A DNA stretch of 64,000 nt from an uncultured Alphaproteobacteria bacterium (GCA_934277545.1 CAKQUG010000006.1:1-64000), one strand, 5' to 3'; counted from the stretch's first letter, positions 34,562 to 43,750 are shown. The notes: generated by a model from the sequence alone, not told the origin. Numbers and translations: made by a program.

Positions 34562-35863
34562 TTATTCATTTATTTTGTTTTGCCAACCCCGTGCCGCCCG
34601 GCTTAAATAATCGTCAACCAAAGCCGCGTGAGGAAGGCGTTTATAGCCCAAAACCAAAGATTTGCCGCTGTTTATCAATTCAGGCAACTCCCAGCTTTTC
34701 CGTTCTAAATAACAGCGAGCCAAATCAGCAAATAAACGAGCCTCCATAAATTCGCCGAAATTTGAATATTTAATAACCGGTTCGGCGTTAAGCCTTTGTG
34801 TAAAGTTTTTAAACAATTTTTTATGCTGCGGCAAAACCGGAATTTTGCCTGATAAAACACCTTCAAAACTCTGACGGGCCAGCGGATTCTTCCAACCGCC
34901 GCCGAACAGTCTGAAATTCTGAGTAATTTCAATATGTTCAGGTGTTGCCGCAACCGCATACGCTGTTAAATATCCGGCAAAAAATTCCAATGTATGCAGA
35001 ACATTGCAAAAAATTTGTTCGTTTTGCGCCGGATTGCCATATTTTTCCTCAATATAAGCAAACAATTTTTCGGTTTTATAAAAAGCCGGGTCGCCTGATT
35101 TCGGCGGTTCTGTTTCATAAAAATTGCGGCAAAGTGCAAACAAATATTCTGCTAATTCAAGCAGCAAAATTCCTTTTTTTCCCCATTCGGCGTCTTTATC
35201 AAAGCCCCTATTTTTGTAACGCAGCACAAAATTATCAATATATTCGTTAAAAGGTCCGGAGTCCCAGCTGATTTGCGCCCTGCCGTTTTTTATCCACGCT
35301 AAATTTGCAGTATTACCGGCATTGATATAACAACCGTCGCCTTCTTGTTTGGCAATGCGCGCATTGTGCGGAGCGGCCAACGGCGCCCCCTCAAATCCGT
35401 TCATAAGCAATGCCGAACGAAAATCGTTTATCACAGGAATATCAGTCAAATCAGCCAAAAGCTGCGCCGAACCCATTTGCGTTGTAAAAGGCTGCGTGCC
35501 GTTCAATTTTGCCAATGAAGGCGGATTGTGGTCAAGAGTTTTACCATGAAAACCAATAGCCTGCACACTTTTTTTATCTATATTGTTCAGTCGGCAAAGC
35601 TCATTTACGGCATTGGCAACTCCTTCAACATATTTTTGGTGTATGCGCAAAAATTCTTGGTCTTTTATTAAATCCTCAGCCGGAATTTTTTGTCCGACAA
35701 CCCGCCGGCGCAAATTATCTATTTCACGCTTTTCATCCACACTGTAAGGAATACTCAAACTGCAAATATCTTTAATATGGCAGTCCGAAAATTCTGTTAA
35801 AACCACATCAACAGCATCCATGGAATTGCCGGTCATATTACCGATTATACGCCAATCAGCCAT
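34562..35863 (-). CDS. anmK: Anhydro-N-acetylmuramic acid kinase
   Basis: A 433-residue ASKHA-fold kinase that opens and phosphorylates anhydroMurNAc to MurNAc-6-phosphate. Family blocks: IIGNMTGNSMDAVDVVLTEF (usually GxMSGTSxDGxD), AIGFHGKTLDHNPPS, GTQPFTTQMGSAQLLADLT, VINDFRSA, INAGNTANL and FGGGWKNP. It is some 60 residues longer than E. coli AnmK, partly through an extended C-terminal region. Its start overlaps the ROK kinase end by eight bases; the pair forms a cell-wall sugar recycling unit. Confidence 0.88.
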   Translation of the reverse strand: MADWRIIGNMTGNSMDAVDVVLTEFSDCHIKDICSLSIPYSVDEKREIDNLRRRVVGQKIPAEDLIKDQEFLRIHQKYVEGVANAVNELCRLNNIDKKSVQAIGFHGKTLDHNPPSLAKLNGTQPFTTQMGSAQLLADLTDIPVINDFRSALLMNGFEGAPLAAPHNARIAKQEGDGCYINAGNTANLAWIKNGRAQISWDSGPFNEYIDNFVLRYKNRGFDKDAEWGKKGILLLELAEYLFALCRNFYETEPPKSGDPAFYKTEKLFAYIEEKYGNPAQNEQIFCNVLHTLEFFAGYLTAYAVAATPEHIEITQNFRLFGGGWKNPLARQSFEGVLSGKIPVLPQHKKLFKNFTQRLNAEPVIKYSNFGEFMEARLFADLARCYLERKSWELPELINSGKSLVLGYKRLPHAALVDDYLSRAARGWQNKINE

Positions 35864-36656
35864 TGATTTTGTCTTTCAGCAACAGCGCCGCACCAATCAA
35901 CCCGGCATTTGCTCCGGTTTGGGCTTTTTTCAAGCACAGCGGATTATGATACCCTTTAGCGTTAACGGCTTTTTCCACTACCGGATAATCTACGATTTCA
36001 GCCAAACTTCCTGACAGCGCCACTGCCTCGATGTCTAATATATTATTCAAAAGAGCCAGGCAATCAATCAAACGTTCCTGCCATTCCGCAAAAGTTTTTA
36101 CGGCTGCCGGATTATGTTCATCTTTTAATTTGCATAAAGCAAAACAATCCTTTTCATTTAAGCCGTTTTGAGAGGCAATATTTGCTAAATCTCCGCCGGC
36201 TATTAAAAACGGCAGTTCGCCGGCAGCACCGGTTTTTCCGCGCAAAATTTTACCGCCGCAGATTATACCGCAGCCCACGCCTGTTCCCAATGTCAGCATT
36301 ATTGAGTGTTCCGTTCCTTTCAACACTCCGATTTTATATTCCGCCCACAATGCTGCGTTAGCGTCGTTTTCCACTAAAACCGGCTTGTCTGTAAATTTGT
36401 GAAAATTGATATTTTCATATCCTGCCGGCAAATTATGCGGTTTAGCCAAAAGTTTTTCATTCCACACTACTCCGGCTGTGGCAACGGCAACACCGTCAAA
36501 TTCTTCAACATTCATTCGGTTAATGAAATATTTTTCTATTTCTTCCGCTGTTTTCGGTGTCGGCACACATTCTATGGGACTAAGCAAATTACCGCAAACA
36601 GATACTACTGCCGACGAAATCTTGGTGCCGCCTATATCAAAAGCCAATATTTTCAT
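35856..36656 (-). CDS. ROK-family sugar kinase
   Basis: A 266-residue ROK kinase: N-terminal phosphate loop LAFDIGGTKISSAVV, LVENDANAALWAEY with the catalytic Asp, LTLGTGVGCGIICGGKILRG and AGELPFLI. The usual zinc-binding Cys/His cluster is absent, as in some GlcNAc kinases and glucokinases. AAGGAGG lies just before the ATG. Translational overlap with anmK suggests it acts on an amino sugar (GlcNAc from NagZ or a MurNAc product); this is inference from context. Confidence 0.82.
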   Translation of the reverse strand: MKILAFDIGGTKISSAVVSVCGNLLSPIECVPTPKTAEEIEKYFINRMNVEEFDGVAVATAGVVWNEKLLAKPHNLPAGYENINFHKFTDKPVLVENDANAALWAEYKIGVLKGTEHSIMLTLGTGVGCGIICGGKILRGKTGAAGELPFLIAGGDLANIASQNGLNEKDCFALCKLKDEHNPAAVKTFAEWQERLIDCLALLNNILDIEAVALSGSLAEIVDYPVVEKAVNAKGYHNPLCLKKAQTGANAGLIGAALLLKDKING

Positions 36657-36815
36657 TACAACCTCCTTACACTGCCTTAAATATATGCCGAGAGTGTAAA
36701 AACTTGGTTAGCAAAAATCAAAATTAAAACGGCAATTCCGCAATACCACAGTTTTTACATTTTTTTACAAACAGCTTAAATATCACTCCCTCTCAAAATT
36801 TTTTAAAATAAGTAC

Positions 36816-36840
36816 TTGCGTTAGGCCAAAAAATATTGTA
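36816..36840 (+). promoter_or_regulatory. Probable promoter upstream of crcB
   Basis: TTGCGT is followed after 17 bases by TATATA, overlapping TATAAT just after; these lie around 36812-36846. The predicted leader is only about 40 bases to the hairpin at 36893. The stretch 36657-36811 contains no gene that I can see. Confidence 0.45.
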
Positions 36841-36892
36841 TATAATAATTCTAACTCCTTCCTTATTAAGTTTATGATAAAAAAAACGACCT

Positions 36893-36919
36893 CCTCCGCT
36901 TGGCGGAGGTTTCTTTTTG
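36893..36919 (+). terminator. Terminator-like hairpin directly before crcB
   Basis: CCTCCGC (36893-36899) pairs with GCGGAGG (36903-36909) around TTG, followed by TTTCTTTTT and then the crcB ribosome site. It lies between promoter and gene, so it should attenuate crcB. I do not see the conserved sequence of the fluoride (crcB-motif) riboswitch in the short leader. Confidence 0.65.
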
Positions 36920-36931
36920 AGGAAAAACAAA

Positions 36932-37279
36932 ATGATTAGTTTTTTGGCCGTATTTAGCGGCGGCGGTATCGGTTCGGTTTTGCGTTGGCTATGCTGCAGC
37001 CTTATTCCCTCGCATTGGGGCATAATGTTTGTTAATGTGGTCGGTGCGCTTTTAATCGGCTGCGCCTATTCTTATTTTGCCAAAAGCAATTTAAGCGCCG
37101 AAGCCAAAATGTTTGTAATGACCGGTTTATTGGGCGGATTTACTACCTTTTCCACCTATTTATTAAATTTCATCACCTTGCTGAATGAAAATAAAATTGT
37201 CGAAGGCTTTGCTTATTTAATTACTTCCGTGCTGGTTGGAAGTTTGTTTTTGCTGGCAGGAATCCGACTGGCGTCCTAA
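36932..37279 (+). CDS. crcB: Fluoride ion channel CrcB/Fluc
   Basis: A 115-residue four-helix membrane protein from the ATG at 36932 (GAGGAAAA upstream; a TTG at 36917 lies inside the hairpin tail). Conserved blocks: FSGGGIGSVLRWL, GIMFVNVVGALLIGCAYSYF (Asn of the ion path), TGLLGGFTTFSTYLL (the phenylalanine box and central Na-binding turn). It exports fluoride as a dual-topology dimer. Confidence 0.93.
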   Translation: MISFLAVFSGGGIGSVLRWLCCSLIPSHWGIMFVNVVGALLIGCAYSYFAKSNLSAEAKMFVMTGLLGGFTTFSTYLLNFITLLNENKIVEGFAYLITSVLVGSLFLLAGIRLAS

Positions 37280-37291
37280 ACAGCTTTTCGC

Positions 37292-37319
37292 TTGACTATT
37301 TTCACAAATAACTTATATT
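37292..37319 (+). promoter_or_regulatory. Promoter for the gene at 37361
   Basis: TTGACT (37292-37297) and TATATT (37314-37319), spaced by 16 bases. The leader of about 35 bases is AT-rich and lacks a ribosome site. Confidence 0.6.
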
Positions 37320-37360
37320 CAAAAACGATTTTATATAATTTTGTTTAATTTTTTATAATT

Positions 37361-38095
37361 ATGGTTTTAAAGTATATTACATGTTCCGGCGCCAACGAAC
37401 ATACAAACATTGATGATTTGTTGGCTTTAGTAAAAGAATATCCGATAATGGAAATCGGTATTCAGGTATCAGAGAAAAAAATTATCGAAAATCCTGCTCG
37501 CTTTGATTGGATTACAGCTCTGCATGAAAAAGTGGTAACTTTGAAAATTGCCCCCAACATTGCTCTGCATGTTAACGGCGATTGGGTGCAGCAATTTGCA
37601 AATCGGGCAATAATTCCGGAGTTAGATTATTTTCTAACTCTGAGAAATGGCCTAAAAGATTGTTTTATCAAGCGCTTGCAAGTCAATTTTTTAATTGGAA
37701 ACAATCATCGAATTAATTTTGGACGTTTTTGTCAAGCCATGACCGACCACTCTGCTCGTCCGATTGTACTGCCGTATAACAAACAGAATTCTGCTTTTGT
37801 GCACAAACTGCATAGCAAAAGCATTAAGTTCGACTGCTTATATGACAGTTCTCACGGCGAAGGGATTTTACCGCAACAACTGCAGGCTCCGGTTTTCAAA
37901 GATTGCCTACAAGGCTATTCCGGCGGTCTGTCGGCAGATAATGTGGCCGAACAGCTGCAAAAACTGTCACTGGTAGTTAAGTCCAAACGCGCAATTTATA
38001 TTGATGCCGAGGGCAAGCTGAAAGGTAATGACGGACATTTGGATTTGCAAAAATGCAAAGCCTATATTGAAAACGCGCTGTCAGCCGTAAAGTAA
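37361..38095 (+). CDS. TIM-barrel protein resembling phosphoribosylanthranilate isomerase
   Basis: A 244-residue soluble protein with a TrpF-like pattern: ITCSGANEHTNIDDLLALV at the start (PRAI uses a Cys-Gly here), FDCLYDSSHGEG near 155-166, and LQGYSGGLSADNVAEQLQKL near 185-204, comparable to the C-terminal phosphate-binding block GGLxxxNV of TrpF. No tryptophan genes are nearby, and the first strand lacks the exact KICG motif, so it may be a paralogue with another substrate. No Shine-Dalgarno sequence; a promoter and a strong terminator flank it. Confidence 0.6.
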   Translation: MVLKYITCSGANEHTNIDDLLALVKEYPIMEIGIQVSEKKIIENPARFDWITALHEKVVTLKIAPNIALHVNGDWVQQFANRAIIPELDYFLTLRNGLKDCFIKRLQVNFLIGNNHRINFGRFCQAMTDHSARPIVLPYNKQNSAFVHKLHSKSIKFDCLYDSSHGEGILPQQLQAPVFKDCLQGYSGGLSADNVAEQLQKLSLVVKSKRAIYIDAEGKLKGNDGHLDLQKCKAYIENALSAVK

Positions 38096-38102
38096 ACTAA
38101 AA

Positions 38103-38133
38103 AATCCGCTTTAGCAATAAAGCGGATTTTTTT
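38103..38133 (+). terminator. Intrinsic terminator after the 37361 gene
   Basis: AATCCGCTTTA pairs perfectly with TAAAGCGGATT around GCAA, followed by a T-run. Downstream 38134-38294 shows no gene. Confidence 0.9.
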
Positions 38134-38294
38134 GCTTAGCGCTCTCAACTTTAGATAAAATTTGCGATATTTTAAGAGCTATAAATTTTTTTTTATGTTT
38201 TACTTTTAATTATTACCATTATGAATAAGCATTTGCTGCTGCATTTTTAAAGACCACTTTAATAGGAATCTTCAAAAAATCTGAAACAAATATT

Positions 38295-39074
38295 TTAATC
38301 CAGCAGCATATATTCTATGCGTTCCGGATAAACATCCATAACCTTAAAGCGAATACCGTTGATTTCCACCAAGTCTTGGTTTTGCGGAAAAACATAGCGC
38401 TGGAAGAAGCCTTCACTGGCGTTAGCATTGCTGTAATCGGTATAAATAAACGCCATATAGCCGTTTTCCAAGCCGTCATATTTAAGTTCAAACTGCAATT
38501 TAGGGTCGCTGACGCTTTCACGGGTTGCTTTCTTTTGTTCAACTCCCAAACCTTTAGGACTGATAACAGACCGATGACGCGGCATTAAAAGCTGACCGTG
38601 ATACAAGTGACAGATATAATCTAAAAAATTACCTTGTTCGTCAACCAACAACATATCACCTAAATCATTGCCGGGAACTACCAAATAATAATTGCCGTTC
38701 AGCTTTATTTCACCAATCGGCTCAAACAGTTGGTCTTGATGAATTTGCACATTAAAATTACTGCCGGATATGCTGCCGTCGGTTTTCGCAACCAATTCCG
38801 GTTTAGCAAAATTCTGCACCGTATAGGTTTGAGCGTCAACCATGCGCTGTCCCAAATTTGCCGAAACCACAACATTATGTTTATAAATTCTCGTATTCAA
38901 AGTTTTGCTGTCGGTTATTTTTTCATCTGACGCGCCGTCATTCGGGTCGTAATAGTTTATTTTCATCAACTTATACGGACGCACGTTGTTCAGCCAATAA
39001 TTATCGTTGTCGCTTTCAAAAACGGTACATGCCGCTAAAAGCATAGAAGAAAGAGTGATAAATATTTTTTTCAT
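38295..39074 (-). CDS. Lipoprotein of unknown function
   Basis: A 259-residue protein with signal peptide and lipobox MLLAAC (lipidated Cys near 16), followed by an Asp/Asn-rich tether. The mature part is mostly beta: TRIYKHNVVVSANLGQRMVD, LFEPIGEIKLNGNYYLVVP, EINGIRFKVMDVYPERIEYM. I do not recognise a family. No gene on the same strand is close, so it is monocistronic. Confidence 0.7.
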   Translation of the reverse strand: MKKIFITLSSMLLAACTVFESDNDNYWLNNVRPYKLMKINYYDPNDGASDEKITDSKTLNTRIYKHNVVVSANLGQRMVDAQTYTVQNFAKPELVAKTDGSISGSNFNVQIHQDQLFEPIGEIKLNGNYYLVVPGNDLGDMLLVDEQGNFLDYICHLYHGQLLMPRHRSVISPKGLGVEQKKATRESVSDPKLQFELKYDGLENGYMAFIYTDYSNANASEGFFQRYVFPQNQDLVEINGIRFKVMDVYPERIEYMLLD

Positions 39075-39162
39075 GATAAGCTCTTTTTAAATGTTTATTT
39101 AGTATACTGATTATAAATTTATACCAAAGTTAGTAAAAAAAGTAATAACGAAAGATAAAAAA

Positions 39163-40035
39163 ATGAGTAATAATTCAGGAAGCTGCAAAATAGCAAAATT
39201 TGAACCGTCAACCGAAGTAAACGAAGAACTGCAAGCATTTGCCGAAGATTTTTTCGAGGTAACATCAATAGATTACTGCGATGACGGCAAAGAACAGCTG
39301 GTCGGCTATTTGCGCCAAAACGCTAAAGAAGAAGATTTGCAAAAAGCGGCAAAAGAACAAAATATATCCTTGCCGCCATACAGTTGGGATTTACTGCAAA
39401 GCGACGATTGGCTGACCGAAAACGTGATGACTTTCGCTCCATTGGAAGAAGCCGAATTTTTTATTTGCAGCATTCATGATGACACAACGCTGCCCCAAGA
39501 TAAAATCGGGCTGAAAGTTTACGCCGCCACGGCGTTCGGTTCGGAACATCAAACCACCCGCGGCTGTTTGGATGCAATTTCAGATATAAATAAACTTTGC
39601 CGGCAAAAGCCGAAAAAAGTTTTAGATGTCGGTACCGGTTCGGGAATTTTAGCTTTAGCGGCGGCAAAAATTTGGAATAATTCTAAAATTGTGGCCGTTG
39701 ATATTGATGACGAAGCCGTACGCGTAGCACAGCAAAATGCTATAGATAACAGAGTAGAAAAACAAATCAGTGCAGCTTTGAGCGACGGATATCAATCTGA
39801 TTTAGTACAAAAAAATGCGCCGTATGACGTAATATTTGCCAACATTCTGGCTCGTCCGCTGATAGCCATGGCGCCGGATATGGCAAAGAGCTTAAAAAAA
39901 GGCGGTTACGCCGTAATTTCCGGCTTTATTGACGACCAAGTGGATTGGGTTGTCGGCGAGCATGAAAAACAAGGCTTAAAACTCGTAAAATTATATGAAA
40001 AAGAAAACTGGCGCGTCGCCTTGCTGGAGAAATAA
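39163..40035 (+). CDS. prmA: Ribosomal protein L11 methyltransferase
   Basis: A 290-residue SAM-dependent methyltransferase. The SAM motif VLDVGTGSGILALAAAKI (about 146-163), AVDIDDEAVRVAQQNA (about 172-187) and the substrate motif IFANILARPLIAMAPDM (about 222-238, usually N-I-L) identify PrmA. The N-terminal substrate-recognition domain is present, and AFGSEHQTTRGCL matches the PrmA FGTGxHxTT block. Two bases separate it from the aminopeptidase gene. Confidence 0.93.
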   Translation: MSNNSGSCKIAKFEPSTEVNEELQAFAEDFFEVTSIDYCDDGKEQLVGYLRQNAKEEDLQKAAKEQNISLPPYSWDLLQSDDWLTENVMTFAPLEEAEFFICSIHDDTTLPQDKIGLKVYAATAFGSEHQTTRGCLDAISDINKLCRQKPKKVLDVGTGSGILALAAAKIWNNSKIVAVDIDDEAVRVAQQNAIDNRVEKQISAALSDGYQSDLVQKNAPYDVIFANILARPLIAMAPDMAKSLKKGGYAVISGFIDDQVDWVVGEHEKQGLKLVKLYEKENWRVALLEK

Positions 40036-40036
40036 A

Positions 40037-41713
40037 ATGACTTTAGCCGAAATTCAAAACAAATTGAAATTTCTTAAAATCGACGCCTATATTGTGTCAT
40101 ACGGCAATAAATTTATCGGGCAGGATATTTTACCGAGTGAGCATAAACTAAAGCATTTATGCGGTTTCAGCGGTTCGGCCGGTATGCTGGCAATAACAAA
40201 AAAACAGGCTTTTTTGTTCGTGGACGGACGCTATGAACTGCAGGCGCGGCAGGAAGTTAATTTAAACAAAGTTACTGCAATAAATAAAGACCCATGTTTT
40301 GTAAATGTTTGTTCTTTTTTGCAAGAAGCGGGAGCAGAAGTTGTCGGCTATGACGGAATGTCTGTTTCTTTAGCAGAAGAAAAAACCGCTGAAGAACTGT
40401 TTGAAAGTTTGAATTTAACTGATGTCGGCGATTTAACCGATTTAGATTGCAAAACTCCGATAAAAGTTTTGGAACGACCGCTGAAATATGCCGGTAAAAG
40501 CCGGGAAGAAAAAATAGAGGCTATTACCGCTTTGCTTAAAAAAGATGCTGATTATTATTTGCTGACGGCGGCGGACAGTGTTTCATGGCTTTTAAATATA
40601 TACGCCGAAGATTTGCCGTGTTCACCTGTGGTGCGCGCTTATGCCCTGATTGATAAAAAAGGAAAAGCCATTTTAATCAGCGATAATCTGCAAACAGATT
40701 TGCCGGTTTGGACTTTTGACCGCCTTTCAAAATGGCTTGATGATAATGATAATGTAATTTTGTATGATGAAAGTATAACCCCGGAAAGTTTAATCAGAAA
40801 AATTAAAAACGGGCACAATGTTTGCGACGTTTGCCAAATGCTGAAAGCCGAAAAAAATGAAACCGAGTTAAAAGGCATGATTTCCTGCCATGAACGCGAC
40901 GGCGTTGCCTTGGTTAAATTGCTTTATTGGCTGAAAAATAATTGGCAAGGTCAAACAGAGTTAGATGTGGTAAAAAAATTGCATGAATTTAGAAAAAAAC
41001 AGAATTTGTTTTTTTCCGAGAGTTTTGAAACCATCGCCGGCGCGTCTGAAAACGGGGCTATTGTTCACTATCAACCGACTCAAAAATCTAACCGCCTGCT
41101 GCAAGAAAACAATTTGCTTCTGCTCGACAGCGGCGGCCAATATCTTGACGGCACCACAGATGTAACCCGCACCGTGGCTTTGGGCGTTCCAACCCCGGAA
41201 ATGATACATGATTTCACTTTGGTGCTGAAAGGACACATAGCTTTGGAAAAAGCTCAATTTCCGGCAGATACCGGGGGAATTCGTTTAGATGTACTGGCGC
41301 GCGCACCTTTATGGCGTGAAGGTAAAGACTATAAACACGGAACCGGACACGGCGTCGGCTGCTTCGGCAATGTGCACGAAGGGCCTAACCGCATTTCAAG
41401 CGGCGGCAGCACCTATGGTTTCAAGCCGAATATGATAACTTCCATAGAACCGGGATACTATAAAGAAAACGCTTACGGAATCCGCATTGAAAATTTGGTT
41501 TACACTAAAGAAACCGCATTAAATTCCGGTTTTTTAAAATTTGAACCCCTGACCTTAGTGCCTATTGATAAAAAGCTGATTGATGTTTATCTACTTGATG
41601 AGGGAGAACGGGACTGGCTGAACGATTATCATAAAAAAGTATATGAGCGTTTGGCCGCGTGTGTAAATGATGATGAAAAGAAGTGGCTGAAAGAGTCCTG
41701 TTCTCCTTTGTGA
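40037..41713 (+). CDS. Xaa-Pro aminopeptidase (M24B)
   Basis: A 558-residue creatinase-fold peptidase that removes an N-terminal residue before proline. It has two creatinase N-domains (about 1-130 and 140-290) and the catalytic M24 domain with metal ligands in LLDSGGQYLDGTTDVTRT (two Asp), GTGHGVGCFGNVHEGP (His), SIEPGYYKENAYGIRIENL (two Glu). Length fits the eukaryote-like long form common in alphaproteobacteria. The ATG at 40037 has GGAGA upstream and lies one base after the prmA stop. Confidence 0.9.
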   Translation: MTLAEIQNKLKFLKIDAYIVSYGNKFIGQDILPSEHKLKHLCGFSGSAGMLAITKKQAFLFVDGRYELQARQEVNLNKVTAINKDPCFVNVCSFLQEAGAEVVGYDGMSVSLAEEKTAEELFESLNLTDVGDLTDLDCKTPIKVLERPLKYAGKSREEKIEAITALLKKDADYYLLTAADSVSWLLNIYAEDLPCSPVVRAYALIDKKGKAILISDNLQTDLPVWTFDRLSKWLDDNDNVILYDESITPESLIRKIKNGHNVCDVCQMLKAEKNETELKGMISCHERDGVALVKLLYWLKNNWQGQTELDVVKKLHEFRKKQNLFFSESFETIAGASENGAIVHYQPTQKSNRLLQENNLLLLDSGGQYLDGTTDVTRTVALGVPTPEMIHDFTLVLKGHIALEKAQFPADTGGIRLDVLARAPLWREGKDYKHGTGHGVGCFGNVHEGPNRISSGGSTYGFKPNMITSIEPGYYKENAYGIRIENLVYTKETALNSGFLKFEPLTLVPIDKKLIDVYLLDEGERDWLNDYHKKVYERLAACVNDDEKKWLKESCSPL

Positions 41714-41737
41714 TTTTGTAAAAGAAAAGGAGGAAAT

Positions 41738-42190
41738 ATGAAAATTTTGCAGGCGGCGGCTTTTTTGTTTTGTTGTTTATGGTTGGCGCCTGCAAATGCG
41801 CAATACATAGATTCTTCGGGCTACACGCCGTATATTAGACAATATGTAGAGGAAAACGAAAATAATTGGAATAAATCAATAATTTATGTGTTTTATAATA
41901 ATACCCCATGTGCGCATTGCGCCGAAGCCATGGGCGAAATTTACAACATCTATCAGCAATACTACAGCAATGATTTCAGCTATTTTGAAATAAATTACCA
42001 GGAACAGGGCGAATTTGAATTTACAAACGCCTATTTTTTGAACCAGGCACTGTCGATTGTGCTGGTGCGGATTAACGACGGCATGAGCCGCGGTTACTAT
42101 AAAATAGACAATCCGCAGCAATGGTGGGGAGATGAGCTGTTTTTTAAGGAACAAATAACCACGGCGATAAATAACTTTTTACTGAATTAA
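41738..42190 (+). CDS. Exported thioredoxin-like protein with CAHC motif
   Basis: A 150-residue protein with a signal peptide (KILQAAAFLFCCLWLAPANA). IIYVFYNNTPCAHCAEAMGEIY (about 48-69) is a thioredoxin-fold strand-CxxC-helix unit with CAHC as active site. The cis-Pro expected later is not obvious; NQALSIVLVRIND is the probable position. A periplasmic disulfide or reductase role is inferred. AAAGGAGG precedes the ATG. Confidence 0.7.
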   Translation: MKILQAAAFLFCCLWLAPANAQYIDSSGYTPYIRQYVEENENNWNKSIIYVFYNNTPCAHCAEAMGEIYNIYQQYYSNDFSYFEINYQEQGEFEFTNAYFLNQALSIVLVRINDGMSRGYYKIDNPQQWWGDELFFKEQITTAINNFLLN

Positions 42191-42259
42191 AATTTTATCT
42201 AAAAATTTACTAATTTGGTCTAAACTGCTTTTTATGTAATTGAAAACAGTTAGGGCAAA

Positions 42260-43087
42260 ATGAACAGTCTGATTAAACATATTTCGCGTATCCGCGATGA
42301 ATTTGACACCGTTATCTGCGGTGTTAACGGCGTGTTTACGGACGGTCAAAAAGTTTTTCCCGAAAGTGTCGACGCCCTGACCAAACTTTATCAAAGCGGC
42401 AAAAAAATCGCCTTAGCCTCTAACAGCGGCCTGCGGGTGCAAAATTTATTTTGGCACTTAAAACGCTGCGGCATGCCCATGAATATTTTTTATGCTTTGA
42501 TTACTGCCGGAGAAATTGCCCATTATTATTTTAAGCGGCAAAAAAACGCCGGCAGCACCTATTATTCTTTGGTTTCGGAAAATTGCTGCGCTTTAAATGA
42601 ATTGGACTATGAAAAAGTTGACAGCGTGCTGATGGCAGATTTTTTGATAGCCGAGCAATCGGAAAAAGGGGCCGAAATCGCTGAACTTATGCCGACTTTG
42701 GAACAAGCTGCCGGCTTGAATTTGCCATTACTTTGCATAGGAAACGATACTTCGGTGCTGACACCGCAAGCCGTAAAAACGGCAGCGGGCGCGGTTGCCG
42801 AACAATATGCCATGATTGGCGGCAAAATAATATCATTCGGCAAACCTGATTTACGCATTGCTGCATATTTAACCGAAAATTTGCCGAATTTTGACGTTTC
42901 CCGCTGTTTGTTTATCGGCGACAATATGGCAACCGATATGCGTTTGGGAAATAATTTCGGCGGTAAAAATTTGCTGATAACCTCCGGCATCCACCAACTG
43001 AGCGGCGATTTAATTAAACAAACGGATGAACTTTCCACCGGTTTTGGGCTGAATGTTGACTATTGCATGGAGAAACTGCAATGGTGA
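42260..43087 (+). CDS. HAD-like (class IIA, TIGR01459 type) protein lacking the nucleophile Asp
   Basis: A 275-residue protein of the HAD IIA family common in alphaproteobacteria. Motif I, normally L-D-L-W-G-V with the Asp nucleophile, reads DTVICGVNGVFTDG, so the nucleophile is Gly. Motif II is ALASNSG (Ser kept), and motif IV LFIGDNMATDMRLG keeps both Asp. The protein is therefore probably not a phosphatase by the usual mechanism. Its stop overlaps the next gene's start region (43081), giving translational coupling. Confidence 0.75.
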   Translation: MNSLIKHISRIRDEFDTVICGVNGVFTDGQKVFPESVDALTKLYQSGKKIALASNSGLRVQNLFWHLKRCGMPMNIFYALITAGEIAHYYFKRQKNAGSTYYSLVSENCCALNELDYEKVDSVLMADFLIAEQSEKGAEIAELMPTLEQAAGLNLPLLCIGNDTSVLTPQAVKTAAGAVAEQYAMIGGKIISFGKPDLRIAAYLTENLPNFDVSRCLFIGDNMATDMRLGNNFGGKNLLITSGIHQLSGDLIKQTDELSTGFGLNVDYCMEKLQW

Positions 43088-43614
43088 TGTCGTTTTGGAA
43101 ACGCTTGGCTTGGCTGACAATCGGAATAATTCTGATTTTGTATGTGGCAAAATGCCAGGTAACCGAAACCGTTTGGAAACAGGCAAATCGGGAAATTTCG
43201 GCAAAACAGCAAGATTATACGACAGAAATTACCGAGGCGGAATTGAATGATTTTATTAAATTATTTCCGCAATATAAAGAACTCGGTTTTGATGACGGGC
43301 TTACGGTTTCATATCAGGTGGCGCGTCCGTCTAAATGGCTGGGCTGGAAAAGCAAAATCTGGTTTGTTTACCATCAATGGGACGCCGACCGCTTTTTTTA
43401 TGTGCAGCAGCGCATAGCGGCTTTACTGTTTACATTGAGTATCCGCCGCAACGCCAAAGCCTTAATCAAGCAGCTGGCAGCCTGGCCGGAATCTTCGGCG
43501 GTGCAGCAAATGCTGGAATTGCAAAAACAGCGCAGCGAAGCCGGCGAAGGCGGTGTAACCGAGCTGCAGCTGATTGAGCAGAAAGAAGAAATTTTGAAAA
43601 AATTATTTAAGTGA
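43081..43614 (+). CDS. Bitopic membrane protein of unknown function
   Basis: A 177-residue protein with one membrane segment near the start (RLAWLTIGIILILYVAKC, about 8-25) followed by a soluble, helical, charged domain rich in Gln and Ala. The ATG at 43081 lies within the end of the HAD-like gene, with GGAG at good spacing; a second ATG at 43087 is possible. No family recognised. Coupling suggests a shared role with the HAD-like protein. Confidence 0.65.
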   Translation: MVMSFWKRLAWLTIGIILILYVAKCQVTETVWKQANREISAKQQDYTTEITEAELNDFIKLFPQYKELGFDDGLTVSYQVARPSKWLGWKSKIWFVYHQWDADRFFYVQQRIAALLFTLSIRRNAKALIKQLAAWPESSAVQQMLELQKQRSEAGEGGVTELQLIEQKEEILKKLFK

Positions 43615-43750
43615 TGTATTCGGCCAAGTCTTTTTTGTAAAAATTTTACAAAAAAAATCGTCGTGTGCTTATTTTTTATTTTTCTTATTAAGAAAATTAT
43701 AACTTTATCGGATAATAATGGATTTAACACGAAAATGAGTGAGAAAAATA

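Noticed and set aside
36816..36931. Fluoride riboswitch before crcB
   Set aside because: The leader is about 40 bases long before the terminator and lacks the conserved aptamer sequence.
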